DNA of 64,000 nt from Treponema_I sp045616125 (GCA_045616125.1 JAZLGC010000003.1:19885-83884), one strand, 5' to 3'; positions 52,511-60,798 are shown, counted from the first letter of the stretch. The notes: generated by a model not told the origin, from the letters alone. Translations and numbers: made by a program.

Positions 52511-53131
52511 TTATTTTGCAAAGCGTTCTAACATTTCTTCTAGGTTACGGCACCCGGTTTTATCGAAAATCCTTGAAAGATAATTGTCTACCGTACGAGG
52601 TACGATGTTGAATTCTTCAGCAATCTGCGACCTGGATTTCCGTTCCAGAATTTTGGTAAAAATCCGCTGTTCCTGTTTGGTTAGCCCGTCATAGATGGTT
52701 TTATAGGTGAAAAGGGGAGATATCAGATTCTGCTGCACATAGGTTTCCCCATTAAGGATATTCTCTATTGCAGTGATAAGAATTGATTCTGCGGCCGATT
52801 TATCAACAAAGCCATGGGCCCCCTGCTCAAGTGCAATCGAAAGAATGCCGGGTTTACTGTACATGGAATAAATCAGAACTTTTACTGCAGGGTAAGTGCT
52901 TCGGATGATTTTTAATAAATCAAGCCCGCTTTCATTTCCCAGATACAGATCCAGGATGATGATATCCGGCAGCTGGGTAAGCTGTGAGAGCTTTTCTTCT
53001 GCTTCTGATTTTGTAAAGGCGGTGCCAAGACATTCAGCGTGTATCTGCTCTTTTATGAGCGCCTGAAGTCCAATATTCGTTACCGTGTGATCTTCCACTA
53101 TAAAAAACGTTTTTCTCTGCATCATCGTCAT
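52511..53131 (-). CDS. NarL/LuxR-family response regulator
   Basis: The 206-residue protein has a receiver domain (acidic pair ED 13-14, phospho-acceptor Asp61 in IIILDLYLG, Lys in VDKSA) and a C-terminal LuxR-type helix-turn-helix (LTKQEQRIFTKILERKSRSQIAEE, VPRTVDNYLSRIF). It starts one base after the sensor kinase stop. Foldback element 5 ends four bases after its stop codon. It presumably responds to the adjacent kinase. Confidence 0.9.
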   Translation of the reverse strand: MTMMQRKTFFIVEDHTVTNIGLQALIKEQIHAECLGTAFTKSEAEEKLSQLTQLPDIIILDLYLGNESGLDLLKIIRSTYPAVKVLIYSMYSKPGILSIALEQGAHGFVDKSAAESILITAIENILNGETYVQQNLISPLFTYKTIYDGLTKQEQRIFTKILERKSRSQIAEEFNIVPRTVDNYLSRIFDKTGCRNLEEMLERFAK

Positions 53132-53926
53132 TTATTTTACCGTCTTTTTCGCTTTTATAATACGTATCTGAGTTCCGTCTCCAGGTGTTGAATTGATAGA
53201 TAACGAAGCGCCAGTCAAACCTGCTCTTTTTTTCATCCCCTGAATACCAAAATGTTTCCGGCTGTCGATATTTTCTGTGTCGAATCCAAGACCATCATCA
53301 CTTATGTAGATATACAGACCTGCAGCTTCATCGGCATTATTATTCCGGATCATGATTACCGCTTCTTCTGCCTTTGAGTGCTTCACAATGTTCGTCAACG
53401 CTTCCTGTACAATCCGGTAGAGATTCAAAACTTCGTCTTTTGAAAGAAAAGATGCGTCGGTGTTTTCAATAATGGAAAGCCTGATGGAAAAATTCCGTAT
53501 TTCGTTGAATTCTTCGCAGAGATTTTTGATGCAGACTAAAAAATCGTTTTTGGTAATATCCGGCGGAGAAAGGTTATAACTCATGGCCCGCACTTCAGTA
53601 AGAGATTTGGAAAGAAGCTCTGACAGTTTCTGCATATCCTGGGGGGAACTGTTTTCCTGACAAAGGCTTTTGCAGTACCGCAGGTTCTGTGCAATGGTGT
53701 CATGCAGCTCACGGGCAATGCGTTCCCGTTCTTCTTCCTGGCCATGAATGGTGTACAGCAGAAATTCATTTGAATCCTGAAGATGTTTTTTGGATTTTAA
53801 AGACCGAATGGCAAGGACTATGCCAAAAATCAGTAAGGCGAAAAAGACCATGTCGAATATGAGAAAGAAAACCGTATAGTTCTGAATAATGCTTTCAAGT
53901 TCGGCAATTTTTTCGGCGTCAGTCAT
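53132..53926 (-). CDS. Sensor histidine kinase, HisKA_3/NarX type
   Basis: The 264-residue kinase has one N-terminal membrane helix (about 17-40), a HisKA_3 dimerisation domain with the phospho-accepting His75 (RERIARELHDTIAQNL) and a HATPase domain (NIVKHSK, DGLGFDTENI, HFGIQGMKKRAGLTGASL, GDGTQI). It has almost no extracellular sensor, so sensing may depend on the multi-helix membrane protein encoded just upstream, whose gene overlaps it by four bases. Confidence 0.9.
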   Translation of the reverse strand: MTDAEKIAELESIIQNYTVFFLIFDMVFFALLIFGIVLAIRSLKSKKHLQDSNEFLLYTIHGQEEERERIARELHDTIAQNLRYCKSLCQENSSPQDMQKLSELLSKSLTEVRAMSYNLSPPDITKNDFLVCIKNLCEEFNEIRNFSIRLSIIENTDASFLSKDEVLNLYRIVQEALTNIVKHSKAEEAVIMIRNNNADEAAGLYIYISDDGLGFDTENIDSRKHFGIQGMKKRAGLTGASLSINSTPGDGTQIRIIKAKKTVK

Positions 53927-54516
53927 GGAAGTTTCCTCAGTTCAGTTTTTTGAAATAAACGATAGAGCCCGTAACCGGCAAAAGTGGCAATGAGTCTGTC
54001 TGTAAAGGAAATGGGAATCTGAGCGAGAATACAGGATGCCAGAAGACTGAACCGTTGATTCAAAAAGGAATCGGTAAACTTTTTTATGGGATTCATCTGT
54101 TCAATGACATTGAAATGCACGTACTGAACATAATCGAGTAATCCACCAACAATAGTTGTACAGAATGCTGAGACAAGTGAAATCAGAAGGAGATAGAGAA
54201 CGGTAACGGCAGGAGAAAATGTGAACTCTTTTTTGTTGCGTGAGAATATCCAGGTGGAAAGCACAATGAGAACTCCGCAGATGGTGTACAGGTAGGCAAA
54301 GTTTTCTGTTCCGGTTTTCAGAATCCATACCAGGTAGTTCAACAGGTTATAGCCCACTGCTACAAAAAGTCCCGGGATGAGGCCTGAAGAAAACACTACG
54401 GCAACGGTCCAGATGGTGTCGAAAAACAGGGGAATTTTCAGGACAGTGTAGAACAAGGTGGCGGTCAGAAAGTTGAGGATGACTGCGGAAACACAGAGAA
54501 CAATCGTTTTTTTCAT
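53923..54516 (-). CDS. Integral membrane protein, probable sensor partner of the kinase
   Basis: The 197-residue protein starts at the ATG at 54516 (MKKTIVLCVSAV); no strong ribosome site is seen, and a longer frame would run into foldback element 6. It has five to six membrane helices and resembles ECF-transporter S-component-like membrane proteins (ATLFYTVLKIPLFFDTIWTV). The ATGA overlap with the kinase gene indicates a three-gene signalling unit. The ligand is unknown. Confidence 0.7.
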   Translation of the reverse strand: MKKTIVLCVSAVILNFLTATLFYTVLKIPLFFDTIWTVAVVFSSGLIPGLFVAVGYNLLNYLVWILKTGTENFAYLYTICGVLIVLSTWIFSRNKKEFTFSPAVTVLYLLLISLVSAFCTTIVGGLLDYVQYVHFNVIEQMNPIKKFTDSFLNQRFSLLASCILAQIPISFTDRLIATFAGYGLYRLFQKTELRKLP

Positions 54517-54569
54517 GGTACCGATTGTACTGTATAAGAGTATTTGCCGCAAAGCAAGATATATAAAAA

Positions 54570-54689
54570 GGCTATGTCCGTAAAAAGAGTTGCTTATAGT
54601 CACCCTGAACTAGTTTCAGGGTCTCATCATAAGTCCACAAATCTACCGGATTGCCAGTACATGCAAAACCGCTCGATATCGTCGCTACA
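54570..54689. mobile_element. IS1595-related foldback element (MITE) 6, truncated
   Basis: The left end GGCTATGTCCGTAAAAAGAG is followed by the CCCTGAActagtTTCAGGG hairpin, the CCACAAATC arm and the core module (CGCTCGATATCGTCGCTACAC). The sequence then stops matching; no right end is present. It is therefore half an element, in the same orientation as element 3. It lies in the leader of the membrane protein gene. Confidence 0.75.
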
Positions 54690-54821
54690 CTAAAATTCTG
54701 TGAAAATTTCACGTATTTTTGTGAATACTTGCTCACTACAAGTAAACTGAACGGAATATACAATGAATCACTGTAATGACAGATAGTTTGTCCATTGGAC
54801 AACTAGTTATGGGAGAGTTAT

Positions 54822-57047
54822 ATGAGCAAAGGTTATATGAGCAAAGAACAGTGTTTATGGTGTGGTGGAATTTATGAGAGAGATGATCTTGAGTACGAAC
54901 GTTCCCGTGGTATATTTGATGTTTTTCATTATTGCAGCAAAGAATGTGAAGACAAACATGTAGCTGCCGGGAATACCCATTCCTGGTTTAAATATACTGC
55001 CTATGAAGACTTTTATATTCGTAAAGGACAATGGGGCGGTCTTCCTTCAGAGGATACAACTCCCTGTAAAGTATGTAACAGAAAGGCCTGGAGAAAGTTC
55101 GAAGTAGCTGACCTGAACGAGTATTGCGGATTTAAGCACTACATTGAAGACAACAAAGACTCTTTTGCAGAACAGGAATCTTCAGACAGCGATTATTCTG
55201 ATGACGATAATGGAGAAGAAATTGCAGAAGAAATAGAGAAGCTCAAAAATTATTACTTAAATAAAATAGAATCAGGCTCTGAACCTGAATCTGAGCCAGT
55301 TCATAAACCTGCAAAACGTGCACCACAGCCTAAGCCTAAAACAGATGAAGAAATATATGACGAAGTAATGTCTATGGCAAACAATATGATGGCTGCTATG
55401 GAGGCTGAATCTGAAGAAATCCGGAATGCTGTTGAAGAGGAAATTGCAACCAATCTGGTAACCTTTGACGGAGCAGAAATAAGCAAATCTCTGAAAGGCA
55501 AAACCATATATGGTACCAAACGGAAAAAAACTGTTTTACGGGAATGGAGTGACTCAGACACGGTAGAATATTCAATCAATGGTGATACGCTGTCTTTTTC
55601 TGTTCCTGTAATACGACTTGCCCTTAACAAAGCCGGAAACAGAATAGTTCCAGGTCCAAGCGGATTGATAAAAGTACAGTTTGAATTTGTAACGGGAGAG
55701 AAAAAGCACTGTGCCGGAAGATTGTACCTTGATTCACTGAGCAGCATAATAGTTGAATCCGATGTTGAGTTGCAGGAAATCTACGCTCCGGAAACCTATG
55801 AAGTTTCATATACGCCGCCTGAAGAATTTTCTGATGAAACATATCTGCAGATTGCATTGTTTGAGCTTACTGAGAATCAGAAATGGTTCAGAGTTTCTTC
55901 AGTAAAAGTACAAAGCAACGGACAGGAACTGGAGGCACTGAAAAAATCCTATGCAGGTGTAGATCCAGTGTATGTTCAGGAAGATAAAAGTGCGGAAACG
56001 GTAGTTGTTCCGGCTGGTACCGTAAAAATTGGAGCTGAAGCATTTAAAGGCTGCAATACCTTAAAATCAGTAACTTTGCCCTGGACAGTTGAAGAAATTG
56101 AAACTGCCGCTTTTGAAGACTGTACAGCACTTTCAGAAGTTATTGCCAAGGGGAAAATCACCATTATTGGCGAAAGAGCTTTTAAAAACTGCACCGCATT
56201 AAAAGACATAAACGAATTCTTAACCCATGCACAGGAACTTAACGGTGGCGCCTTTGAAAACACCGGTGTTACAGAAGTAAAAATCTTAAAGAACATCAAC
56301 AATCTGAAAAGCTATGACGATTTGATTGATGGCAGTGAAGTTACCAAAGGTGCTTTTTACGGCTGTAAAAACTTAAAATCCGCAACCATTGGCGAAGGAA
56401 AAAATGTTCTTGGCTCCGCATTGTTTGGTGAATGTTCAGCTTTGGAATCAGTAAAACTTCCGTCAACCTTAAAATCCACCGGATGGGGAACTTTTAAAAA
56501 GTGCACTTCACTGAAAACCATAACCATTCCTGAGAAAGTTACAAAAATCAATACCATGTCGTTTTTTGGCAGTGGCCTTGAAGAAATCACCATTCCTTCA
56601 AAGGTTTCTGAGATTGGAAAAAAGACATTTGCAAACTGCAAGGGACTGAAAAAACTTTCAATTCCTGCAGCCGTTACCAAATTGGAAAAGGGTATTGTAG
56701 AAGGCTGCAGCAATCTGGAAACCTTGGCACTTCCTTCAACAGTGACAGAAATTGTTGATAATCCGTTCGACAAGTGCCCGGCGTTGACTTCTATAATTCC
56801 ATCTGACGAAAATTCATTTTCTGCAGATCTGTATAAAAAACTTAATGACTTTGCCGTACAGAGCTATGGTGAAGGAAAAGTGTCTATTAAAATCAACACT
56901 GCCACTTTTGCCGCTAAAGAAGCAAAAGAATTTGCCGGAAAACTTGGCTCTGCTTTTGGTTCAATGATGGGTGATTTAGGTCAGGAATTCAACAATACAA
57001 AAGATGCTTTTGGAAAAGCTTTGGGCGGGCTCTTTAAGAAAAAATAA
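54822..57047 (+). CDS. Cytoplasmic zinc-site protein with BspA-type leucine-rich repeats
   Basis: The 741-residue protein has no signal peptide. The N-terminus carries two cysteine clusters suited to zinc (Cys11-x2-Cys14, Cys38-x3-Cys42; Cys82-x2-Cys85, Cys102). An acidic linker (about 115-215) and a beta-rich domain (about 220-390) follow. LRR_5/BspA repeats (about 400-690; GAEAFKGCNTLKSVTLPWTV, IGERAFKNCTALK) and an amphipathic tail (about 695-741) complete it. BspA repeats are usually surface adhesins, so a cytoplasmic form with zinc sites is unusual. It is followed after 28 bp by an FGE-fold gene. Confidence 0.75.
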   Translation: MSKGYMSKEQCLWCGGIYERDDLEYERSRGIFDVFHYCSKECEDKHVAAGNTHSWFKYTAYEDFYIRKGQWGGLPSEDTTPCKVCNRKAWRKFEVADLNEYCGFKHYIEDNKDSFAEQESSDSDYSDDDNGEEIAEEIEKLKNYYLNKIESGSEPESEPVHKPAKRAPQPKPKTDEEIYDEVMSMANNMMAAMEAESEEIRNAVEEEIATNLVTFDGAEISKSLKGKTIYGTKRKKTVLREWSDSDTVEYSINGDTLSFSVPVIRLALNKAGNRIVPGPSGLIKVQFEFVTGEKKHCAGRLYLDSLSSIIVESDVELQEIYAPETYEVSYTPPEEFSDETYLQIALFELTENQKWFRVSSVKVQSNGQELEALKKSYAGVDPVYVQEDKSAETVVVPAGTVKIGAEAFKGCNTLKSVTLPWTVEEIETAAFEDCTALSEVIAKGKITIIGERAFKNCTALKDINEFLTHAQELNGGAFENTGVTEVKILKNINNLKSYDDLIDGSEVTKGAFYGCKNLKSATIGEGKNVLGSALFGECSALESVKLPSTLKSTGWGTFKKCTSLKTITIPEKVTKINTMSFFGSGLEEITIPSKVSEIGKKTFANCKGLKKLSIPAAVTKLEKGIVEGCSNLETLALPSTVTEIVDNPFDKCPALTSIIPSDENSFSADLYKKLNDFAVQSYGEGKVSIKINTATFAAKEAKEFAGKLGSAFGSMMGDLGQEFNNTKDAFGKALGGLFKKK

Positions 57048-57075
57048 ACAAGCTGATTAACGCTGGAGGAAACAC

Positions 57076-57753
57076 ATGAAAGAATGGAATGTTAAGAATC
57101 TCAGTAAGGAAGATTTTGTATTCGTAGAAGGAACTGGAGAAGGGTATGACAGAATTAATGATTTTTATATCTGCAAATATCCAGTGACTCAGGCATTGTA
57201 TGAGAGTATAACAGGAGAAAATCCCAGCAGTTTTAAGGGACCGAAGAGACCTGTTGAATCGATCCTCCCGGAAGATGCGGTTATATTCTGTAATCTGCTG
57301 AGCAAAAAATTGGGACTGAAACCCTGTTTCTCTTTAAGTTCCAAATGTAATTTTGAAGCAAATGGCTTCAGACTGCCAACATGGGATGAATGGAAATGGG
57401 CTGCAAAAGGTGGCTGTAAATCCAATGGCTACACCTATGCCGGAAGTAACAATGCAGAAGAAGTTGCCGTGTTTGGGGCAGATGAAACCTCAGATGTTGG
57501 TACGCGCAAACCTAATGAACTGGGAATTTACGACATGAGTGGCAATGTTGCCGAAATGTGCTTTGATGAAAACCTTAATAGAGTATGGAATCCAGCTGGT
57601 GGCTGTTATTGCTTTTCTGAGGACTATTGCGAAATAGAGGCTGAAGATAATCCTTTTTACGATGATGACGAAGAAGAGGAAGAATCAAAACTTGCTGACT
57701 GGATTGGATTCAGAATTGTCTGCAACGGAAAAGATTTGTTCGAAGCTGAGTAA
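57076..57753 (+). CDS. Formylglycine-generating-enzyme (SUMF1/FGE-sulfatase) fold protein
   Basis: The 225-residue protein contains the core FGE-sulfatase fold (FYICKYPVTQALYESITGENPSSFKG, GFRLPTWDEWKWAAKGG, GIYDMSGNVAEMCFD, WIGFRIV) in a short form. An acidic insert (DDDEEEEES) precedes the last strand. FGE-fold proteins in treponemes include non-enzymatic binding proteins, and the copper-binding cysteine pair of true FGE was not identified. GGAGG precedes the ATG. It is probably co-transcribed with the preceding LRR gene. No reverse transcriptase or template repeat is nearby. Confidence 0.8.
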   Translation: MKEWNVKNLSKEDFVFVEGTGEGYDRINDFYICKYPVTQALYESITGENPSSFKGPKRPVESILPEDAVIFCNLLSKKLGLKPCFSLSSKCNFEANGFRLPTWDEWKWAAKGGCKSNGYTYAGSNNAEEVAVFGADETSDVGTRKPNELGIYDMSGNVAEMCFDENLNRVWNPAGGCYCFSEDYCEIEAEDNPFYDDDEEEEESKLADWIGFRIVCNGKDLFEAE

Positions 57754-57764
57754 GTCCACAAAAC

Positions 57765-57795
57765 TTGAGCAACCGGGGGCCTTTTCTGTTATACT
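57765..57795 (+). promoter_or_regulatory. Promoter of ruvC, close to the start codon
   Basis: TTGAGC (57765-57770), a 19-bp spacer and TGTTATACT (extended -10, TATACT at 57790-57795) precede the ruvC ATG by only six bases. Transcription would start at or next to the A of the ATG. Confidence 0.55.
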
Positions 57796-57801
57796 GGCCC
57801 T

Positions 57802-58338
57802 ATGGCTAATTCATTTGCATCATTTCCTGGCTCTGTTGTTCAGACTCCCAATGCCGGCGGACAGAGAATACGGCGTATCCTTGGCATTGACCCGGGGCTT
57901 GCTTCCACCGGGTGGGGTGTTGTTGAACAGAAAGGCACCCAGTACCGGCTGATTGCCTACGGCTGCATTGAAACGCCAGCCGATGAAGTACACGGGGTTC
58001 GGCTTCAGGCCATTTATCAGCGTATGACTGCTGTTATTGAAGAGTTTCAGCCCCAGGAAGCCGGTATGGAAACTCTGTACTTTGCCAAAAATGTTACGTC
58101 TGCCATGGCTGTTGCAGAAGCCCGCGGGGTAGTAACCCTGTGTCTTGCCCAGCACTGCATTCCCCTGGGAGAATACACACCTAATACCATAAAACAGAGC
58201 GTTTCCGGTACCGTAAAGGCAGACAAGAAAATTGTACAGGAATACGTACGCCTGCTGCTTCATCTGGAAGCCATTCCCCGGCCTGATCATGCTGCCGATG
58301 CCCTGGCCGCTGCCATTACTCATCTGCATCACCGGTAA
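57802..58338 (+). CDS. ruvC: Holliday junction resolvase RuvC
   Basis: The 178-residue nuclease has the catalytic residues Asp30 (ILGIDPGLAS), Glu90 (METLYF) and the C-terminal His163-x2-Asp166 (PDHAADALAAAITH), as in Thermus-type RuvC. It cuts four-way junctions in recombination. The N-terminal ~22 residues before RIRRILGIDPG are longer than usual, but no other in-frame start exists, and the promoter sits directly before this ATG. The mRNA may therefore be leaderless. It is followed by a kinase-like gene after nine bases. Confidence 0.92.
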   Translation: MANSFASFPGSVVQTPNAGGQRIRRILGIDPGLASTGWGVVEQKGTQYRLIAYGCIETPADEVHGVRLQAIYQRMTAVIEEFQPQEAGMETLYFAKNVTSAMAVAEARGVVTLCLAQHCIPLGEYTPNTIKQSVSGTVKADKKIVQEYVRLLLHLEAIPRPDHAADALAAAITHLHHR

Positions 58339-58347
58339 GGAGATTCT

Positions 58348-59022
58348 ATGGAACTGATAGGAAAAGGAAACACGGCAGAAGTCTTTGATGTGGGAGAGGG
58401 AAAAATCCTGAAGCTCTTTGTTCCCGGATATCCCAGGGAACCGGTAGAGCTGGAATTCAGTAATGCCCGGAAAATGGAAAGCTTTGGACTTCCGGTGCCT
58501 GCCTGTTATGAAATGACGGAAGTTGACGGCCGGTATGGCATTGTGTATGAAAAAGTGCCTGGCACAGACCTGTACAGCTATATTGTCCGGACCGGAGAAT
58601 TCCAGAAAGGTCTTGAGATACTGGTTGGTTTTCAAAAGCAGATTCTGGAAAAGGAATGCAGCGATTTACTGTCTTATAAGGATTTCATAAAGCTGGTGAT
58701 TGGAGACCGGGATCCCGGAGCTTTTGAAAAAATCGACCGGCTGCCGGATGGAAATACGGTATGTCATGGCGATTTTCATCCCTTTAATATTCTGATAGCG
58801 GATTCCGGCGAAGCAAAAATCATTGATTTTATGAATGTCTGCCGTGGCCCCAGGGAATACGATATTGCAAGAAGTTACTATCTGATGAAGGGAGAAGGGC
58901 CGGTGGAACCCCAGACCCAAGCGCTGCTTCAGGCGTACCTGCAGATGCACGGCGTAACGGAAGCCGATCTGGAACCCTATTTTGAGGTCATCGGCATCTG
59001 CCATAAGTGGGAGATGCTGTAA
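58348..59022 (+). CDS. Aminoglycoside phosphotransferase-like kinase (APH fold)
   Basis: The 224-residue protein has an N-lobe (LIGKGNTAEVFDVGEGKILKLF), the catalytic loop CHGDFHPFNIL and the metal-binding IIDFMNVCRGPREYDIARS. It matches a short APH-family group common in treponemes and clostridia (TIGR02172-like). The substrate is unknown and need not be an antibiotic. AAGGAG precedes the ATG. It lies between ruvC and the rhodanese gene, all on the plus strand and closely spaced. Confidence 0.8.
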   Translation: MELIGKGNTAEVFDVGEGKILKLFVPGYPREPVELEFSNARKMESFGLPVPACYEMTEVDGRYGIVYEKVPGTDLYSYIVRTGEFQKGLEILVGFQKQILEKECSDLLSYKDFIKLVIGDRDPGAFEKIDRLPDGNTVCHGDFHPFNILIADSGEAKIIDFMNVCRGPREYDIARSYYLMKGEGPVEPQTQALLQAYLQMHGVTEADLEPYFEVIGICHKWEML

Positions 59023-59024
59023 TC

Positions 59025-59468
59025 ATGAAAAAGTCAGTCATTGCCGTTTTGTGCCTGCTTTGCCTTTTGGGCACCGCAGGATGTGATACCAGAGAGAAAA
59101 GTTCCGGACCGGCTACACAGAAAATTCAGAACCTGCAGGAGGCAGCAGTGAAAGAGAATACATTTGTTTCAGTTTCCATGGATGAAGGGCTTACCCTGAT
59201 GAAACATGACAGCGGCTTTGTGCTCCTAGATGTGCGCCGCAGTGATGAGTTTGCTGCAGGCCATATTCCCGGTGCCATACTCCACACCAATGAACTGATG
59301 ACTGCCGAAAACACCGAATCCCTGCTGCCCGACAAAGAACTGCATGTGTACGTGTACTGCAGAAGCGGCCGTCGTTCCAAAGAAGCAAGCCAGAAACTGG
59401 TATCCTATGGCTACACTGCCGTTACGGAAATCGGAGGGATCCTGGACTATACCGGGCCGGTGGAGTAA
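59025..59468 (+). CDS. Rhodanese-domain lipoprotein
   Basis: The 147-residue protein starts at the ATG at 59025 (MKKSVIAVLCLL), two bases after the preceding stop. A lipoprotein signal (LLGTAGC, Cys20) is followed by one rhodanese domain (about 45-145) with FVLLDVRRSDEFAAGHIPGA and the active-site loop YCRSGRRS, where the Cys carries the sulfane sulphur. It would act in the periplasm on sulphur transfer or disulphide chemistry. Confidence 0.88.
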   Translation: MKKSVIAVLCLLCLLGTAGCDTREKSSGPATQKIQNLQEAAVKENTFVSVSMDEGLTLMKHDSGFVLLDVRRSDEFAAGHIPGAILHTNELMTAENTESLLPDKELHVYVYCRSGRRSKEASQKLVSYGYTAVTEIGGILDYTGPVE

Positions 59469-59470
59469 TC

Positions 59471-59605
59471 CAGCTGAGAGTCACGGGAAGAGAATTAGTC
59501 TGGAATCATAATAATGTGTATGCCAGTATCAATCTTTATGAACAAGGCTTTTTAGGGAAAAGGGAGCTTCTGGAAGAATTGCGTGTTTGGAAATACGTTG
59601 ACTAA
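59471..59605 (+). pseudogene. C-terminal remnant of an unidentified gene
   Basis: An open stretch without a start codon reads LRVTGRELVWNHNNVYASINLYEQGFLGKR in two parts and ends ELRVWKYVD before a stop. It is protein-like and ends cleanly but has no upstream part. It probably remains from a gene lost next to the rhodanese gene. The family is not recognised. Confidence 0.35.
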
Positions 59606-59670
59606 TTTTGTTTTCATACTGAAAAAGCTCTACAATATCTTCGATTCAAACAATCTGAGGAGGTTTCCTG

Positions 59671-59880
59671 ATGAAACGACCACAAGTAACGCAGCAAAAT
59701 GTTCATCTTTTTATTCCTCATAAGGTTGCAAAAATATGCGGGGAATTGAACAGGGAGCAGAATCCGTCTGTAAAAGAGGCAATCTTAAAATTCTATAATT
59801 CAGAAATCAGTGAAACCTTAAGTCGGGAATCATCTAAACTCTGGCAGGAAGGCTGGGTGTATATATATCAGAATATGTAA
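59671..59880 (+). CDS. Small hypothetical protein
   Basis: The 69-residue protein has a strong ribosome site (GAGGAGG) before its ATG. It contains a helical core (VAKICGELNREQNPSVKEAILKFY) and an aromatic C-terminus (LWQEGWVYIYQNM). The size and composition would suit an antitoxin or a component of a small accessory locus, but no family is recognised. A CCTGCTGCAGtttCCTGCAGCAGG hairpin follows the stop codon. Confidence 0.55.
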   Translation: MKRPQVTQQNVHLFIPHKVAKICGELNREQNPSVKEAILKFYNSEISETLSRESSKLWQEGWVYIYQNM

Positions 59881-59931
59881 AGAGAACCTGCTGCAGTTTC
59901 CTGCAGCAGGCTGCCGGGTACTTATTCTTTA

Positions 59932-60432
59932 CAGTTGTCTAAGAACAGTCTGGTGATTTCCGGGTTGGAGTTTTCCAGTGCCAGAAGCATGGTTTTTCTG
60001 CGGCATTTCCACTGCGAGATTCCTGAACAAAGCGCAGAGTGCCGGAGAGTATAACCATTGTCAGAATGATGATGACTGTAAGTGGGTCAAAATCTTCTGG
60101 AGTGTTACCGAGCATACTGAGAGCCGGGAAAATCATATCGGTGGCGGTGGAAACTAAAGCCAGGGCAATTAAAATTGCAGTAAAAGGATTAATAAACGCT
60201 TCGGCAATGCGCCGCCCAAGGGATTTCTTTTTCCCTTTAGTGATGGCGTTTTGCCAAAGTGACTGCGCTGTTCACGAACTTCATTTTCGCTTAGACCTGT
60301 GAGCCGTGAACCAAGATGTGAAAGAATTTCTGGTACGGTAGAAGTTGCAGCATCTGTAAGACGATTTTTTACAGTGTCTAAAAGAACTGCAGTTTGAACC
60401 AGACGTTTTTTTACGGTAAGATTCTTTTTCAT
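59932..60432 (-). pseudogene. Broken N-terminal part of an MgtA-type Mg2+ P-type ATPase
   Basis: From the ATG at 60432 the minus strand reads MKKNLTVKKRLVQTAVLLDT and then a cation-ATPase N-terminal domain (LSENEVREQRSHFGKTPSLK). After a frameshift near 60210 it continues with RRIAEAFINPFTAILIALAL and later ILSGTLRFVQESRSGNAAEK, as in MgtA/MgtB. After another shift it ends within the first third of the protein. All catalytic parts are missing. A complete copy may exist elsewhere in the genome. Confidence 0.75.
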
Positions 60433-60453
60433 TTTACCTCCTGTGCGTACTGT

Positions 60454-60572
60454 CATCCCGAACTTGATTCGGGATTTTCTGAATAAGATGCTGAAACAAG
60501 TTCAGCATGACGTCATCGTTTTGCATGACGTGTTGCTCGAAAAAATAAGTCACCCTGAACTTGTTTCAGGGT
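60454..60572. repeat. Cluster of three REP-like hairpins
   Basis: Three palindromes follow each other: ATCCCGAActtgaTTCGGGAT (60454-60474), TGCTGAAacaagTTCAGCA (60489-60507) and ACCCTGAActtgtTTCAGGGT (60552-60572). The third is the same hairpin that forms the outer arm of the IS1595-related foldback elements. They encode nothing convincing. Confidence 0.7.
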
Positions 60573-60798
60573 CTACAGGAGGTAGTTTAGGTTTTTATGC
60601 TTTCAAAATGTATGGCGAAATTATTGTTTTTTCTTGCGATATACCCTGGATCAAAAACCGCAAAACTACAGCGATTTTACCGGGACGCCCTATTCTTTTT
60701 ATTATAGGCTGTGTCCGTAAAAAGTGGTGCTAATTAATCTATAACCTTAACAATTCCCCTTTACTAATTATCTATACCGATTTTTAAGGGGGAATGTT

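Noticed and set aside
57076..57753. Variable protein of a diversity-generating retroelement
   Set aside because: FGE-fold proteins are common DGR targets, but no reverse transcriptase, template repeat or A-rich variable region was seen nearby.
58348..59022. Aminoglycoside resistance gene
   Set aside because: Only the general APH kinase fold is visible. It lies in a chromosomal housekeeping context with ruvC and belongs to a short family without known resistance activity.
60443..60733. Open frame across the REP-like hairpins and the transposon end
   Set aside because: It is built from palindromic repeats and runs into the transposon terminal repeat; it is not a plausible gene.
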